From NCBI GenBank assembly GCA_963402885.1, contig OY727095.1, forward strand, positions 19,163,001-19,227,000: a stretch of DNA of 64,000 bases. Reading direction: 5' to 3'. Under the pieces are notes generated by a model, which was not told where the DNA came from, did no database searches, and saw nothing but the letters and a program-made list of their open reading frames with translations. Position numbers and translations under genes: made by a program. The stretch is from Antedon bifida (taxonomy: Eukaryota > Echinodermata > Crinoidea > Comatulida > Antedonidae). Below, one piece after another: positions 1 to 13,335 of this stretch (its first letter is position 1; each line of letters begins with the position of its first letter).

Positions 1-2340
1 ATGTAATAAAAATAATTTTTACCGTTTAGTTTAGAAGCTACAACGGTTTAAAAAAATGCATCATTTTGACGAATTTTTGAACTTTTTCATCAAAAACGCG
101 CGCAAATTATCCAATTCGACGTGCTCGTATGACGTAATTTTAAGTCGAAATTGTTTAAAAGTTGGTAAAAGTACTGTAAAAGGCTTGAAAAACATAAATC
201 ATGCGGGAAAAGTATGTTATCATCGCTACGTGCGCACCGCGCGCGTAAAAAAATTTGCGCGCGTGGTAATTTTTGACATGCTTAAAATAACATGAAACGC
301 GTAGAAAGTTGATTAGAAATTATTTTTTCGCACTTTAAAATTTTAAACGTGCGTAACTTTGTGTGAAACATGCCATTTTTTTTTCACAGTCAGTTAGTGC
401 AAGATATAAATTAAACTTTTACTAAGTTTCAATTTAAAATGTTATATGGTTTTCGATTTATGTTAAATACGCGAAATTCGTTAAAACGCGCGTAAGTCAT
501 GTTGCGCAACTCTGACGTCATTCAAAAATAAAAAAGCACAACTTCAAGTGAATGCCCACATGTTGACAAAGTTATGAAATGTTAACTTTACAAGTTTTAG
601 AGATACGCTCTGCACAAAAATGACAGAAAGAAAGAAGAACTAGACATGAAACTCGTCACTTTGACGAGTTAGTTATCCGCACGACAAACACCACATGCAC
701 GCCATACGTTGGAATATTGCACACGGAAAAAGATTATGGCATTATGACCTGAACTGAAGACTATGATATGTTGTTATTGCTGAATTCTATTATTTTGATT
801 CATATATAGTATACACAGTGTAATCTGTATACATATCACATACAGTGTAGAATAGGGGAAATTACGGGACCCGCTATTTATTGCAATTTTTAACATGTTG
901 ATGGTTTTAAAATGAAACGCGAAGGTAGCAATTTTGGAAGGAAATTATCTCAGAAATCTGCTAACCCATCATGTTAGGAGATTTGTATTAGAGGTGAATG
1001 GAGCAAATTATTGTTTGGCGCCCTCTATCATTTAAAAATGTATTAGAAATTTAGATACATTTTTATCAAGTTTTTACAAAATGAAATATTGTCATTATGA
1101 CCTGATGAAAATTGTTGCGCTGAATGCTGTTTTTTAGTGCCTTAGTATGCTGTATGTATCTAGTATATAATGTAAACATTACATACAATAAACCATAGGA
1201 GAAACAACGGGATTTGAACTATTGCGCATAGAAAAAAGGTGTGGCTATTATAAACTGAAGAAAACAAAATGTTGTCAGTGTGCTTTCTATGTTGTGTCGG
1301 AAGTATATTGAAGTACAGTATACACTATACTGTTTATTGTATACAGTGTAGCATAGATGAAAATAACGGGAACATCTTTAGTTCTATTTTTTAACTTGAT
1401 GACGTCGTCAAAATGAAAGACGAAGATACCAGAAAATGTCTTTCCGACGGAAATTGTCTGAACGACATCTTATTAACATGTTGAAGGTATTGGAATACGT
1501 ATAACATAGGTAGTGTATTTGCTGGTGATTTGACGAATTATGACGTAAAATATGAAGATACGATTTTTATATTGAAACTGGCCATATGATAACGTGACAA
1601 CATATGATGCGGAGAATTTGTACATGTTTTCGTTTCTATAATTCAAACATTGTATTCATGCGTATCACGTTTTTATTCTGTGGACCTATAGCATATTGAA
1701 ATTTAATGTAATGATGAAAATCAGTGGCCCAAGTTATTCACGTTTATGAACATCATGACATCATAAAAATTTAGATGAAAGGTAATGGATTGACGTAAAA
1801 GAAAGCAATTTTAAAATGTGAAGGGAACATTTTGATGTATGGGTAAGCGGAGATGTGCTTCATTAAAAAATGTAGGAAGTTGATTACAGATCAATTTTGC
1901 GCAATTTGAAATTTGAAATGTGCGTTTGCACGTAAGTTGTCGTAAAAAATGTCATTTTTAGTGTACAAAAATTGACCATTTTTGTAAGTCACGTTGTGCA
2001 ACTTTGACGTCAATCAGAAATATGAGATGCACCAGTTGACATAAATTTCCATATGCTGACTAAGTTATGAAATTGAATATTTACAAGTTGTGAGTTGCGT
2101 GCTAATGCGACTTTGCAGCTCAATATGTCGGTTGGTAGATTGGTTGGTCAGTGAACACAAATTTCTGCAGCTGACTGCAGCTATGGCCTTGGTGACATAT
2201 GCAAGGCATAACAAGGCCATATACATGGCTGCAGTCGCGTGCTCAAACTTTAATTAGTGTTTATCGACCGACATTGTGAGCTGTAGAGTCGTGTTAGCAC
2301 GCGACTAAAAATGGAGGAGAAAGAAAGAATAATGTTGGTC
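1..2340. repeat. R1 repeat, first copies
   Basis: Gene-free DNA made of repeat R1. It has a 22-bp hairpin AACTCGTCACTTTGACGAGTT near 649-670, followed by TTATCCGC. The same blocks recur at 5.28-8.66 kb (inverted), 10.25-10.80 kb, 23.05-24.22 kb and 25.56-26.39 kb. At about 640 the end of one copy (GACAGAAAGAAAGAAGAA) joins the start of the next (hairpin end), so copies lie head to tail. A second inverted pair, with arms at about 2,095-2,145 and 2,265-2,310, contains TGCAGCTCAATATGTCGG-like sequence. No coding capacity was seen. The family is unknown; the hairpins could suggest a rolling-circle element, but this is not shown. Confidence 0.7.
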
Positions 2341-2411
2341 TCGGTTTTAGGTTTGGGTTTATTTTTGAATTGGCAATAGCCTACAACATAACATTTATTT
2401 ATTTATCAGTT

Positions 2412-5400
2412 TTATAATTTTATATCTGTCACTTCAGCAACCGCGTTGTAGGAAATTGTTGCCGACAACGGTAGTTGGATATCGGTTAGGCCTACTGTAA
2501 ACGATAAGTCTTCAGGAACTTTAAACGTTTTCCCTTCGTTAGTGACGATATCTATTGGGTACCTGAAAAAGTGAAATGTAATAAATAGTAGAATACAAAT
2601 ATTGAGACATTGTTTGCATTTTATGTTGTTTTATTTATTTATTTGTTTTTTAGTCGCGTGGACGCGACTCTATAGTTTACTATGTCGGTCGGAATCGAAT
2701 GTTTAACGAAATCACGTATTTGTAATTATCTTATCAATTATGAATCACAATTAAATAAAATTTGGTACTCATAAATTTCAGGGCATAAATCATCATGGCA
2801 ATACAATTACGTGCGTAGCGCATGTAACGTATGCGTACGCGCGCTTAAATTTTTCAAAATTTATTTCAATGGAATAACAGTACGTTTCAGGCAATTTTAG
2901 GCGTTTACAAAATTGACATGAGTGCGCAGATTTTTGCGAAGGTTCTAGTTCTTGGATTTGTATGTTTTAAATTTGAAATGCGAAACATAATACGACGATG
3001 AAACAACAAAGAAAAAGACATCAATTTGCATAAAGTAATAATACTATTTGTTTAAATACTGTTGAAACATGATTGAAACTTTATTGGCTCTGTAAGACTG
3101 TGAAAACGATAACAATTTGGTATGGGTTGAATTAAATGTGGGAGGACTTTATTAATAATCATTAGAAAATCTTACCCGTCGTTAATATCGCCAATTGCCA
3201 CAATCTCGACATCACATTTACTTGCACCATTTGTCTGGAAAAGTAAAAATTTTTTATGGGAATAAAAGTTACATTAAATAATTTGTTTTGTAATTTTGAT
3301 TTGATGTTGTACGGTATTTTTAATGATTAGTAGGTTGTCGGAAAGTGTATTTTTAGTTGAAGATGTGGGCCTTAAGGTATTTGATAGTTTAGTGGTATTG
3401 GATATCTGGTTGTGCGATTTTACGATAGGCCTACTTTTAAAAGTTTATTTGTATATTGATTTTTTTTGGTATATGAATGGGGTTGCAATTTACCGTAAAT
3501 TTGGTGGATGCCGTGCTTGAGGCATGGCCTTCTTGTGTAATGACTACTGCGCTCACGATAATGTTATCAGTAAGGGTTGCGGCATCTTCCGCCGCAGACC
3601 CCCATAACGTTATACTCATGGGGGCCTCTCTTGTCCCCATGGTTAGTGTTCTTCTGGTGTAGGTTGGTGCCTGAGTCAGTTGGCCGATCTAAAAGAGAAA
3701 TATAATTATTTTAAGGCAACATTGTGATTTTTATTTTAGAATGAGAAAGTGAAATTGTATGTTTTAACCAAAGATGTAAAAAGATTTAATTGGAAAATTA
3801 TGAAAACGAAACTCTATAACGCATTGATTTTTCTCCGCTTTTTCGTACATCCCGAATAATTTCGTTGTTACGTAATAATAGTTGTTTATAATTTTTTCTA
3901 TTTTACTGCGTTACTACTGTTGAATACTTTACTGATAATATACTGTTTCAGTTTCAGTTTTTAATCGTGAAGTAATGAAACTAGCATTTAAACGAGCACT
4001 CTTTTTTAAGCGGGTCTTGTTTGTGAGTTTGGGAAAGTTAAAGGAAAAGTATATGGTAATGAGAAGTTATTAACATTATTAATTAATAAACTGATATCAT
4101 ATTATTTTTAAAGACGATGAAAGATATTTATGTATAACTGTAATAACACAATTCACATGCATGAACTTGTATTTATGTGTAGGCCTACCCTATCTAAGTA
4201 TATGTATACATTTATATTAATTGTTCAATAGTTCGTTTGAGTGGTATAAGTAAACTATCAATATGTATAGAAAAGTTATATACATCGTTTGGTTTCTTGA
4301 AAAGGAAAATGTATATAGGTGGAAAAATATTAAATGTAATAAAATGACTGATTATATTTTTTTATTCGCAGTATGGTTGTGTTCAATTTGTAGATTGAAT
4401 AAGACATTTTTTTTTTTTTATCAATAAAATAGATTGCAAATTGTGGCGGAAATTGTGTTATAAAATAGTTTACAAATTGTCGTAATTACTTCTAGGACTG
4501 GTCCCTCTATTGAAAGCCTCCTTTTTTGGGGGCTTCCCCTGGCCTCTGAAATTGACACCTTTTCAGGATTAACAAATCTGCTGACCGCTTGCATGTCCAC
4601 ATCAAAGTTAGCTGTGTTTGTGTAGACCTGAAAGATCATATAGAGTAATATCTTATAAAGAACGCTCATAGATTATTGTTGAATGGATAATAATAATATG
4701 GCAAGCCTCAGCTGTTTTGAAGTAATCGAAATGTTATATTATTATATCACTTTTTATTATATGTATCCATTGTACTGAATTATATGGGAAGCCTCAGCTG
4801 TCTGAAGTATTCGAAATATTATATTATTCTATCATTTTTTAATATTATTATATATTGTATTTAATGAATTATACTTTTGCATTATAATACTTGGTTTTAG
4901 CATCATATTATACAAATTATTGCATCAAAATACATTATATTATATGTATTTCTAATATACTATGTGAACATTTTAACAAATTATGACGTTTTGCATTATA
5001 TTATTTGGTTTTAGCATTATATTATGAACATTTATTATTATATTATTAATTGGGTAGCTAGTTAGGCAATGGTGGCCAAGGACTACTTGACAGGCCCCCG
5101 GACAGGCCACAATAACTACTGTTTATACTACAATACAATAGTACTATAATAAGTACTACTGCTACGACTACTACTAGGCCTAGCCTAGTAGTACTAACAT
5201 CATACGCCCTAGAGCCTAGCTAACACTCTAGGCCTAGTAGTACTGTACCAGGCCTAGTTGTAGTAGCAGTAGTAGTTATTAGTTATCCGCTTGGTATACC
5301 AAGCGGATAACTCCTTGTTATTGTATGAGATCAACAGTTTTTTTCTGTATTATGCTTCTTTCCATCCTTCCTTTTTGTGGATCGCGTTTCTCTAAAATGT

Positions 5401-8400
5401 GTAAACATAACATTTCATAACTTTGACAACATACAGTACTGGTCAGAGGACTTTCGACATTCCTCGTGTGTTTTGAACGAGTGTTTACCGAGCGTTGTTC
5501 GAGTATTGCTAGCGATATTCACGAGCGTCGCTATACTCGAGTAATACATTAAGGTCACAATCCATGCATGAACGGTTTTATCGAGCAGGGATTTCCGGCG
5601 AGCAGTTTATCCCGATGTCATTGTCTTTCGTGTTCCACGTTATTAGCGTGAAAAACTAGGCCGTTGTCGGCGATAATAATTTATTTTAGAAATAGCAAAT
5701 GTCAATCAACAATCAACAAGTCAGTGATTAACACTGTAACCAAGCTATAATAGACGATTTTCGTTCGCTCAGTCGTGATCAGCCGAGTGTAACAAACAAA
5801 AATAACAGCGTTTTCAGGGTATTTCAGGACACCATGTTGATTAAAAATTGTACCGCCTGAAATGTCAGTAATTGATTCTATTGTTATTTATTTCAAAGGC
5901 ATACCATGTCATTTTTTGGGGGCTCTTTAGATGTTTAATATAATAAAATCATTTAATAATGTTAGGCTTACTTTATTAGGCCTAGTATTTATATGTCAGA
6001 CTCGACTCTTGCTGCGGGGAGAAAGTGCACGGTAGAGTATAATGTAAACAAAATGTTTAAAATGCTTTGGTATATTTCTACATAACATATTTAGATTGAA
6101 TACTTGCTTTATAAATTCTTCATTTATTAGACCACTTAATAAGCTGTTGAATTGAATATTCTACGAGAAACTAACAAAGTACAAACAAATTATTTTCCGA
6201 CATTAGTCTCTCGTGTGATGTACACTATAAACAACAACATTTGGTAAATGGTATGATCCACTTGAGGGGTGTCCATATTTTATTATCACGTATTTGACAT
6301 AGGCAAGGTTCGTGTGAAATCAGAATTTCAAAAATAATAATTGTAATAACAGTATGAGTATATTATAACAGTTTTTATCTATAAAAAAAACGATACTCAA
6401 GGATGTTGTTTTTTCCACAAAAACATTACCCCATTTACCACTGTTAATTGAACCATGTGATTGATCTCATAGTTCAGTCAGTAAACACATGGTCTGCAGC
6501 TGTGGTGCCGCAACTCGCACATGGCTTAGTTTGAACGTTGTGCAGAAAGAAAAATAAAATCATACGTTAAGAAATTACATTTATTTTCAATTAATTACCG
6601 TAGCATAGCCTATGTACTGTATGTAATCATCACCGATATAATTATTATGTATATCTAATGAACAGTATAAATAAACAAAATAAATAAACTGCATCAAAAC
6701 GATCGTTTTTGTATGCCCTGGAAAAAATCAACAGAAACAATTTTGTCATATTCGCAGCGCGATCCGAGGAGCTGATGAGAAAACCATGTGCTTGCAGCGT
6801 GACTTCACATCGCCCAAAGTTTCGTAAATCTAGGGTTGATGACCACCAACATAACAAAGATTGTAGATGCGTGTCTATGTATGCGAGAAGTGAGCGAGCG
6901 ATATAGTAGTCATCATCTCGGTGTTGTTGACTCGGAATTTGAAGATATCAAATTTTACCATCATGATTTTAAAGCTGTTCATGTGAATTTTAAACGTATA
7001 TTTTACTGTTTTTTATTATGTTAATTAATATATACTTTGTATTATTTGTTGAAGATAAACAAAGTCGGTAATCTAAAGATAAAAAAGGCTCATATATTAT
7101 GTACGTATGATTGATTTCTATCGAGGTCAGCACTCGATCGCTCGATCCCTCGATAAACACTCCAGAAACGCTCCACCAACACTCTAGAAAAACAGCAGAA
7201 AAACACGAGCGGGAATGTCGAAAGTCCTCTGACCAGTACTGTATGGGCATTTACGTGAAGTTGTGCACCTCCTATTTTTGAATGACGTCATAGTTGCGCA
7301 ACGTGACTTACGCGCAATTTTATGAATTTCAATGATTGATCATAGATTAAAAACCAAAAGTCATTTAGTATTGACACTTTGACAAAATTTAAGTCATATC
7401 AGGGGCAAACTTTCTACGGATTAAAAATGGCATGTTCCACAAGAAGTTACGCGCGCACGCGCATTTAAAATTTCAAAATGCGCAAAATTAATTTCTAATC
7501 AACTTTTTATGCGTTTCTTGTCATTTTGAGCATGTCAAAAATTCCCACGGGCGCGCAATTTTTTACGCATGCGGTGCGCACGTAGCGTTAAAAATATATT
7601 TGTTTCTCTTGAATTATATTTTTCAAGCCTTTCCTAGTAATTTTAAAAACAATTTAGACCTTTTCCAGTTTAAATAACGCCACACGAACACGTTGAATTA
7701 GACAATTCGTGCGCGTTTTTTATGAAAAAGCTTTAAAAATCGTCAAAATAATGTCTTTTTCTAAAGTAAACCGTGAACCGTTTATTTTTATTACAAAATC
7801 TAGAAGTTGATGAGTTGTAGATATCGGATCATGCATCGATAAGGCTAAAAAAACATTTTGACGTCATCGTATGGCCACACGAATGTAAAATATAGGATTT
7901 TTGTCTCTTTCGTTATTGCTCATCACATTCAATGGAGCGCATCACGCTTAACAGTAATCCTTTTTCTCCTACATTTATATATTGTCTAGGTCAATCAACT
8001 TTCTTTAGCATGAGATAAAAATATTTTAATTTTTATGACGTCATCATGCCTAAAAATTTTAATTACGTGGGTCATTAATTTCATCTTTACAGTAAATTTT
8101 AATCTGTAATAGCTCGTAAGAATAAAATGTGATAATCACGATTAAAACGTTTTCTGGAAGCTATTGGATTGTAGATACGAATTCATGTAAACATTTCGCC
8201 AATCGGATGTTGTGACATCATCATATGGCCAGTTGAATAAAAAAAATCGTATTTTCATATTTTGCGTAATAGTTCATCACATTTAAAAGGGTGCGCATCT
8301 ATATTTTACGTATTCAAATTTCTTCTATACGTTAATATGTTGTTCCTGAGATAATTTCCTTCTGAAATTGCTATCTAAGTGTTTCATTTTGATACCGTCG

Positions 8401-9888
8401 CCATGTTAAAAATTGGAATAACTGGCCCGGGTCCTGTAATTTCACCTATTCTACACTGTATGTAATATGTATACAGATTATACTGTTTGCATGTATATAC
8501 TATATGACACAAAATTGACAGAATTCAGCACTAACAGCATTTCATATTCTTCAGTTCTTGTCATAATGCCATAATCTTTATCTGTGTGCAATATTCCAAC
8601 GTATGACATGCACTCGGCGTTTGTCGTGGTGCGGATAACTAACTCGTCAAAGTGACGAGTTTCATGTCTAGTTGTAGTAAATGTTATTGTATTGTAGTAT
8701 TAGTAGTAGTCATTGTTTAACTATTTACGTAGTCTAGTATTAGAACGTAGTATAAAGATAATTAGTTATTCTTCGATAGCCATACAGTTCAGATTCTGCC
8801 GCTGCTTGTTAGTGAACAGGGGGAGGGAAAGAGTTTAAATAAGTGAAATAAGTCGTGACGTATAAGTATTCAATCAGTCGTTTTGAACATGAACAAAATA
8901 ATAATATAACTAACGAATACGTATAATATAATAATGTTGTTTGTTATAAAGTAAGGTAAATGCATTTAATATAATATAATTATATACTGTATAATATAAT
9001 GAATTTTATTAATAATATAATAGTAAATGTTCATAATATAATGTTAAAACCAATAATATAATCAAAAACGTCAATAATTTGTTACATTCTTCACATAATA
9101 ATATTAGAAATAGATATAATATAATGTATTCTGATACATTAATTGTATGTAATATACTGCTTAAACCAAGTATTATAATGCAAAACGTATAATTCATTAA
9201 AATGCAATATATAATATAATAACAAATGATATAATATAATATTTTGAATACTTCAGACAGCTGAGGCTTGCCATAGATAAGATATTCGGTTTTTTTAACT
9301 AGACCTTTTGAAGCAGATTTAAGATATGTATGAAATATGATTGGTTTTATTTTTTATCGAAAATAAACAGAATTAATATTTTTTGAACCAGGTGATGACA
9401 AGGTCAAGGATAGCATTAATAACATATATTTGGATTTTGTGTTACTGGTGTGGAATGACTGTTTTTTTAAGTAACTCTAACCTAATAATACCGAATATAT
9501 TAAAGTAAATTAGTAATGATTTTCATCAGTAGTACTAGTATAAAACAGAAATGATATTAATAATAGTGGGATTAAAAATATTATTTATTTGAAAGTTTGT
9601 TGTAAGTTATAAAATATTTAAAAGTTTCTTTTAACATACCTTTGATTTTTCTGTAAGCCGAACCATGTTTAGTTTTGTTTCTGTATGCGTGACAAAAACC
9701 TTCGTGTTTGCTTCTGTAGCCAATAGCGTTATAGCTGCTGGTGAGCTTATATTATTGATATAGCACGATATAACATTATGGTCGTTTTCTTTAATGATAG
9801 AACCAACAATAAAACTCCGGTCTTTCGACGTTTGCTTGCGCGTTTTAAATGCTTCGACAATATAAAATTTGGCTACTGATGAAGACAT
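2412..9888 (-). CDS. Five-exon OB-fold-like protein, 263 aa
   Basis: Exons on the minus strand: 9640-9888, 4490-4627, 3494-3688, 3176-3234 and 2412-2562. All junctions are GT-AG and all phases agree, giving one open frame from ATG (MSSSVAKFYIVEAFK) to TAA (EVTDIKL). Residues about 120-175 (RRLSIEGPVLEIG, then RRTLTMG, SITLWGSAAED) have the beta-strand rhythm of an RPA1-type OB fold: an 'IEG.V.EI' strand, then 'ITLWG..AE'. The N-terminus may be a second OB-like unit. The likely role is single-stranded nucleic-acid binding, but that is inference and no exact family was recognised. Intron 1 is about 5 kb because a foldback transposon lies in it. The gene shows no stop or frame break, unlike most coding sequence nearby. 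It could be a host gene or a cargo gene of an unrecognised element. Confidence 0.6.
2567..3175. other. Intron 4 of the OB-fold-like gene, with R1-like sequence
   Basis: This intron holds R1-like stretches, including GTCGCGTGGACGCGAC near 2,653 and a CG-rich run (GTATGCGTACGCGCGC) near 2,828-2,848. No gene was seen in it. Donor GTAAGA and acceptor TTTTTCAG are both good. Confidence 0.5.
5280..8662 (-). repeat. Inverted R1 copy inside the foldback element
   Basis: The minus-strand copy of R1 runs from the hairpin end at about 8,662 (AACTCGTCAAAGTGACGAGTT near 8,640) to the opposite end near 5,285. There it finishes in a 30-bp palindrome, of which GTTATCCGCTTGGTATACC is the first part. Without the 1.8-kb insertion it is about 1.57 kb long, which gives the approximate full length of R1. 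No gene was recognised. Confidence 0.6.
5434..7241. mobile_element. Tc1/mariner-type element, 1,808 bp, non-autonomous
   Basis: The TIRs begin CAGTACTGGTCAGAGGACTT at the left end and appear as the complement at the right end. They continue for over 30 bp (CTTTCGACATTCC) and are flanked by TA at 5,432-5,433 and 7,242-7,243. The flanking R1 sequence reads through as CAACA-TA-TGGGC, matching the uninterrupted R1 at 23,958-23,968. A TA target and CAGT ends are typical of Tc1/mariner. Short open frames inside show no DDE motif. Further inverted, GAGCG/CTCGA-rich stretches lie next to each end. Confidence 0.75.
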
Positions 9889-10244
9889 GTTTGCTGCTTC
9901 ATATATTTGATGAAAGTGTGTAGTAGTTTAAGAATTGGGAATGTTTATTCGTGAATGTAGACCTTCTGTTTAACTTGAAGGTCTTCTAATATTTTGATTT
10001 ATTAGGATAATACGTTGGTGGGCTTGACATATCATGGATCTCGTTTATTTGGTGTACTAAATTCCTTAGTTAGTTGGAAATAGAATTTTCTGTCGTTAAT
10101 AATTACAATAAGATATTTTATAAATGTATTATAGTTTGGCCTGTCGAAAAAATTGATGTGTATATTTTTATAATATGTTCCCGGGTTGTAATTGGAAGTT
10201 GTGGATGTTGAAAGTGTGTTATTGTTGGTGCTGAAGGTGGGGGT
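9889..10244. other. Upstream region of the OB-fold-like gene
   Basis: AT-rich DNA directly 5' of the minus-strand gene, presumably holding its promoter. No TATA box or other clear element stood out, and no gene was seen. Confidence 0.3.
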
Positions 10245-10798
10245 GAGGGATGTGCTTAAAATTACATGAAACGCTTAGAAAGTTGATTAGAAATTATTTT
10301 TTCGCATTTCAAAATTTTAAACGCGCGTGCGCGCGTAACTTTGTGTAAAACATGTCATTTTTAGTGCACAAAAAGTTAGCGCAAGATATAAATTAAACTT
10401 TTGCTAAGTTTCAATTTAAATTGTTATATGGTTTTTGATTTATGTTAAATACGCGAAATTTGTTAATACGCACGTAAGTCATGTTGCGCAACTCTGACGT
10501 CATTCAAAAATAAAAAAGCACAACTTCACGTGAATGCCCACATGTTGACAAAGTTATGAAATGTTAACTTTACAAGTTTTAGAGATACGCTCTGCACAAA
10601 AATGACAGAAAGAAAGAAGAATGAAACTCGTCACTTTGACGAGTTAGTTATCCGCACGACAAACGCCACATGCATGCCATACGTTGGAATATTGCACACG
10701 GAAAAAGATTATGGCATTATGACCTGAACTGAAGACTATGATATGTTGTTATTGCTGAATTCTATTATTTTGATTCATATATAGTATACACAGTGTAA
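10245..10798 (+). repeat. R1 copy, left part, split by the Zator element
   Basis: This copy matches about 277-823 closely, apart from small indels, and includes the hairpin near 10,624. It stops at CAGTGTAA, exactly where the 12.2-kb transposon starts, and resumes at 23,045 with TAATCTGTATAC. Confidence 0.85.
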
Positions 10799-10825
10799 GG
10801 CGTCATCTCCACTAAATATCGGACG
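10799..10825 (+). repeat. Zator left TIR
   Basis: 27 bp, a perfect inverted match of 23,018-23,044. After this the two ends diverge but keep related GC-rich segments further in. Confidence 0.9.
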
Positions 10826-11099
10826 GATTGTACTGCAGCTGGTCGCGATATCTATTGTATTGTGACATCCTTCTGGACGCAGCTAAAATGTTGCGTCCAA
10901 GGGACTACCGATTATTCACAATTATTCCGTTTTAGTGCGACCATAAATAGCTCCGCCCCTCATTATGTGGTTGACTGATTTCAAGTTGTTGTTATGGAAC
11001 TTCGCTTGATCGCGACCCACGGCGCCCTGACGGGCCCCTTGACTTGTCTGACTTTAATCAACAAATATATGTAGTAGTAAGGCAAACAAATAATAAATA

Positions 11100-11580
11100 C
11101 GTGAATACGGCTGCTTCGCTTCCTTGAGTCGGCTTTCTAACATTTGATTTGACCTTTTTATCACGCACAATTGTGTGTAACAACAGTCAACATGACCAAC
11201 TTCGACTTACTTCGTCCAGTTGCGATAGTTTTCGTGTACTGTAGAACATGTGATTGATAACCGTCAATGACACACTGCTGCGTTTGACTCCGACCACCCT
11301 CGCCGGATTGCGACCTAGATTTTTGTAGGAACGCACTTGTCTAGCGGTGTCCCTTTGTGGGAATCGTTCAACATTGGCGGTTTACGCGTGATATATCATG
11401 TTCCATCCAGGGACCAAAATGCGTAGAATTACTTTCCATCAGGCGCTACACAGCAAAAGAGTAGGCCTACGATCTAGTTCGAATTTTTAAATTTACGATT
11501 AACTCGATTTATACCCAGGTGGGGTACCTAAAATAGACGTTTCATTGCAGGCCTACTGTATAGGCCTACATGGATGTCAT
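11100..11580 (+). repeat. Zator left subterminal inverted region
   Basis: Diverged inverted counterpart of about 22,100-22,760. Shared blocks include GTCGGCTTTCT, TTTGACCTTTT.ATCACGCA, a start codon followed by a frame reading NFDLLRPVAIV, GGTTTACGCGTGATATATC, and CTACACAGCAAAAGAGTA. The block order differs between the two ends, so one end has been rearranged. It probably contains transposase-binding sites and/or leader sequence. Confidence 0.6.
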
Positions 11581-13335
11581 GAGTGGTGGTCGCCATGGTG
11601 AGGTTAGCTACAGAATACTTGGGCCATTTTCATTACGTCCTGGAAAATTAGGCTAATGTGTCGTCTCCTACTATAGGCCTAACCTTAGGTAGGATTTTTA
11701 GGCGGCGCCGATTTTAATTAGTGAACAGTACATTGTTAATTTGCATTGTCCATGCGTTTTCTAAAGGCGATGACAATGTTGTTTATTAACTCTACGAACC
11801 ACCCTACGATCGACGCGTTGATAATTATAATATCAATACATCGTATCGTAGTAGTAAGTTACGAACAATAGGCTATACGATTTACATGCGTAAATATAGT
11901 GGTGGTCGGCGTCATGAAAATGGTGGTCGGAAATTCCGAGTGCATGGTGGACGGGGCCGTCCATCGCCGACCACCGTGGTGACATCCCTGGGCCTACATA
12001 AATAAACTAGAAACACGCTATTTTCGTTTAGCCAACATATTTTTATTAAGCTACGTTATTAAATGTTCAATGTCCTGTATGTCATGAATTTCTCTCGTAC
12101 TACTTGAGATAGTAAGTCCCGAAATGGTACGCATAAACCTGGGAGGTAATAAACTGATTTCGCCCGATGGAAAAGGGTCTGTTAGCTTGATATTTGTTGC
12201 GAGGAATATTTGGTTTGTTCCACCAGTCACGCATGCCATCAGACCTCGCCGACGTGTAATGTGTTTTGAAAATAACAAGTAGGCTAGGTTATTTTTTTAT
12301 TTTTATTTCAACAATCTTTACCGAGGGTGGTCCATCCAGCCGAAGCTGATCATTAGGGACCCTCACAAGTTACGAGTATAGCCGCCGCGCTATATTATTT
12401 CTGTTGGCTTCCGTTTTCCTGCACACAATACAATCCCCTTTTATTTATTATCAATACGTTTAATGTTCTTAATCATCTGCCTGAAGACAGTGGTACGTAA
12501 TTAACCATGTACAGTAGGACTGTACCACTTTAATACTGAGTTGTGAGTTTTTAAATTGTAACAAATAAGCCGAAGGGGATAGATAGATGTTCCCTATAGT
12601 TTAATAAACGCCTGTCAAAACTTCACAAACAACAAGCGGGTGAATTTACTCGTATCAAAATTCCTATACATTAAATCAAATTAAATTTTAAAATTACGAA
12701 TCACAAATTATAACTCTTGTCCCTCGTACAAAAATGAAGTTTTTTGGACAAGTAATTCTCTTGTGTTTGGACTGCTGAGTACCAGGTCGCCAGCTTTTGA
12801 CAATTTCCCCTATCCTTTAACACTAGCAGTTCACTAAAAAAACGATTTTGAGATCATTTTACATCAATGCCGACGGTGTTTCTTATGATTACGAATTTAA
12901 AACAACTAACTAATTAATAACAATGCCGAAACAGCCATAACAATTTAAATAATAAATAATAACAGAGTTACATTGTAAAAGCCTCCCTAAAATAGATGCT
13001 TTTCTGCGATTTTTGGAAAACGCCCGGATTGTTGGGTACATAAACAAATAATTGTAATAATATCATTATTTGTCAGCGATCGGAGATATCCGTTTCTTTG
13101 TTTAATTTGAAGATATTGTTTGTATTTTCTAATGGCATTGATATTATTCTGTATGGGAATTGAATCAGTTCGCTGAATTATTTAAAAAAGATAGTATTGG
13201 GACCAGAAAAAAATCATAAAAAATATTGTTGAAATAAAAATGAATTCACAGTAAATGTAATAACGCACAAATTGAAATAGTTCTATGATCTTATGTTCAC
13301 GTTGTTAATTTTTTAGACATTAACATTATTATTAA
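11581..13335. other. Gene-free left interior of the Zator element
   Basis: No supported gene was found. A short minus-strand open frame at 12,051-12,278 has no recognisable domain or good splice context. Near 11,900-11,990 a GTGGTCGG/CCGACCAC imperfect hairpin is present. A LINE/SINE-like tail lies at about 12,290-12,375. Confidence 0.4.
12290..12375 (-). repeat. CR1/L2-type 3' tail (SINE-like fragment)
   Basis: On the minus strand, GGGTCCCTAATGATCAGC leads to CACCCTCGGTAAAG and then an (A)AATAAAAATA tail. A related tail at 14,583-14,660 reads CTACCCTGGGTAAATAAATG. This pattern is common at the 3' ends of CR1/L2-like LINEs and their SINEs. The family was not identified. Confidence 0.4.

Larger units (their letters stand above)
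4699..9273. mobile_element. 4.6-kb foldback DNA element in intron 1
   Basis: The ends are inverted copies of TGGCAAGCCTCAGCTGT, flanked by TA on both sides (4,697-4,698 and 9,274-9,275), consistent with a TA target duplication. The arms, about 4,699-5,300 and 8,660-9,273, are AT-rich and complementary: the motifs TTTTGCATTATAATACTTGG and GGTTTTAGCATTATATTATG occur on the left and their complements on the right. The left end carries a second tandem copy of the terminus at 4,788. No transposase was seen. The centre is an inverted R1 copy that is itself split by another transposon. Confidence 0.6.

Noticed and set aside
3323-3662. Plus-strand open frames opposite exon 3 of the OB-fold-like gene
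   Set aside because: Shadows of the minus-strand exon, which has conserved phase and splice signals.
12051-12278. 75-codon minus-strand open frame in the Zator left interior
   Set aside because: No domain, no homologous copy in the window and no convincing splice sites; kept only as a note.
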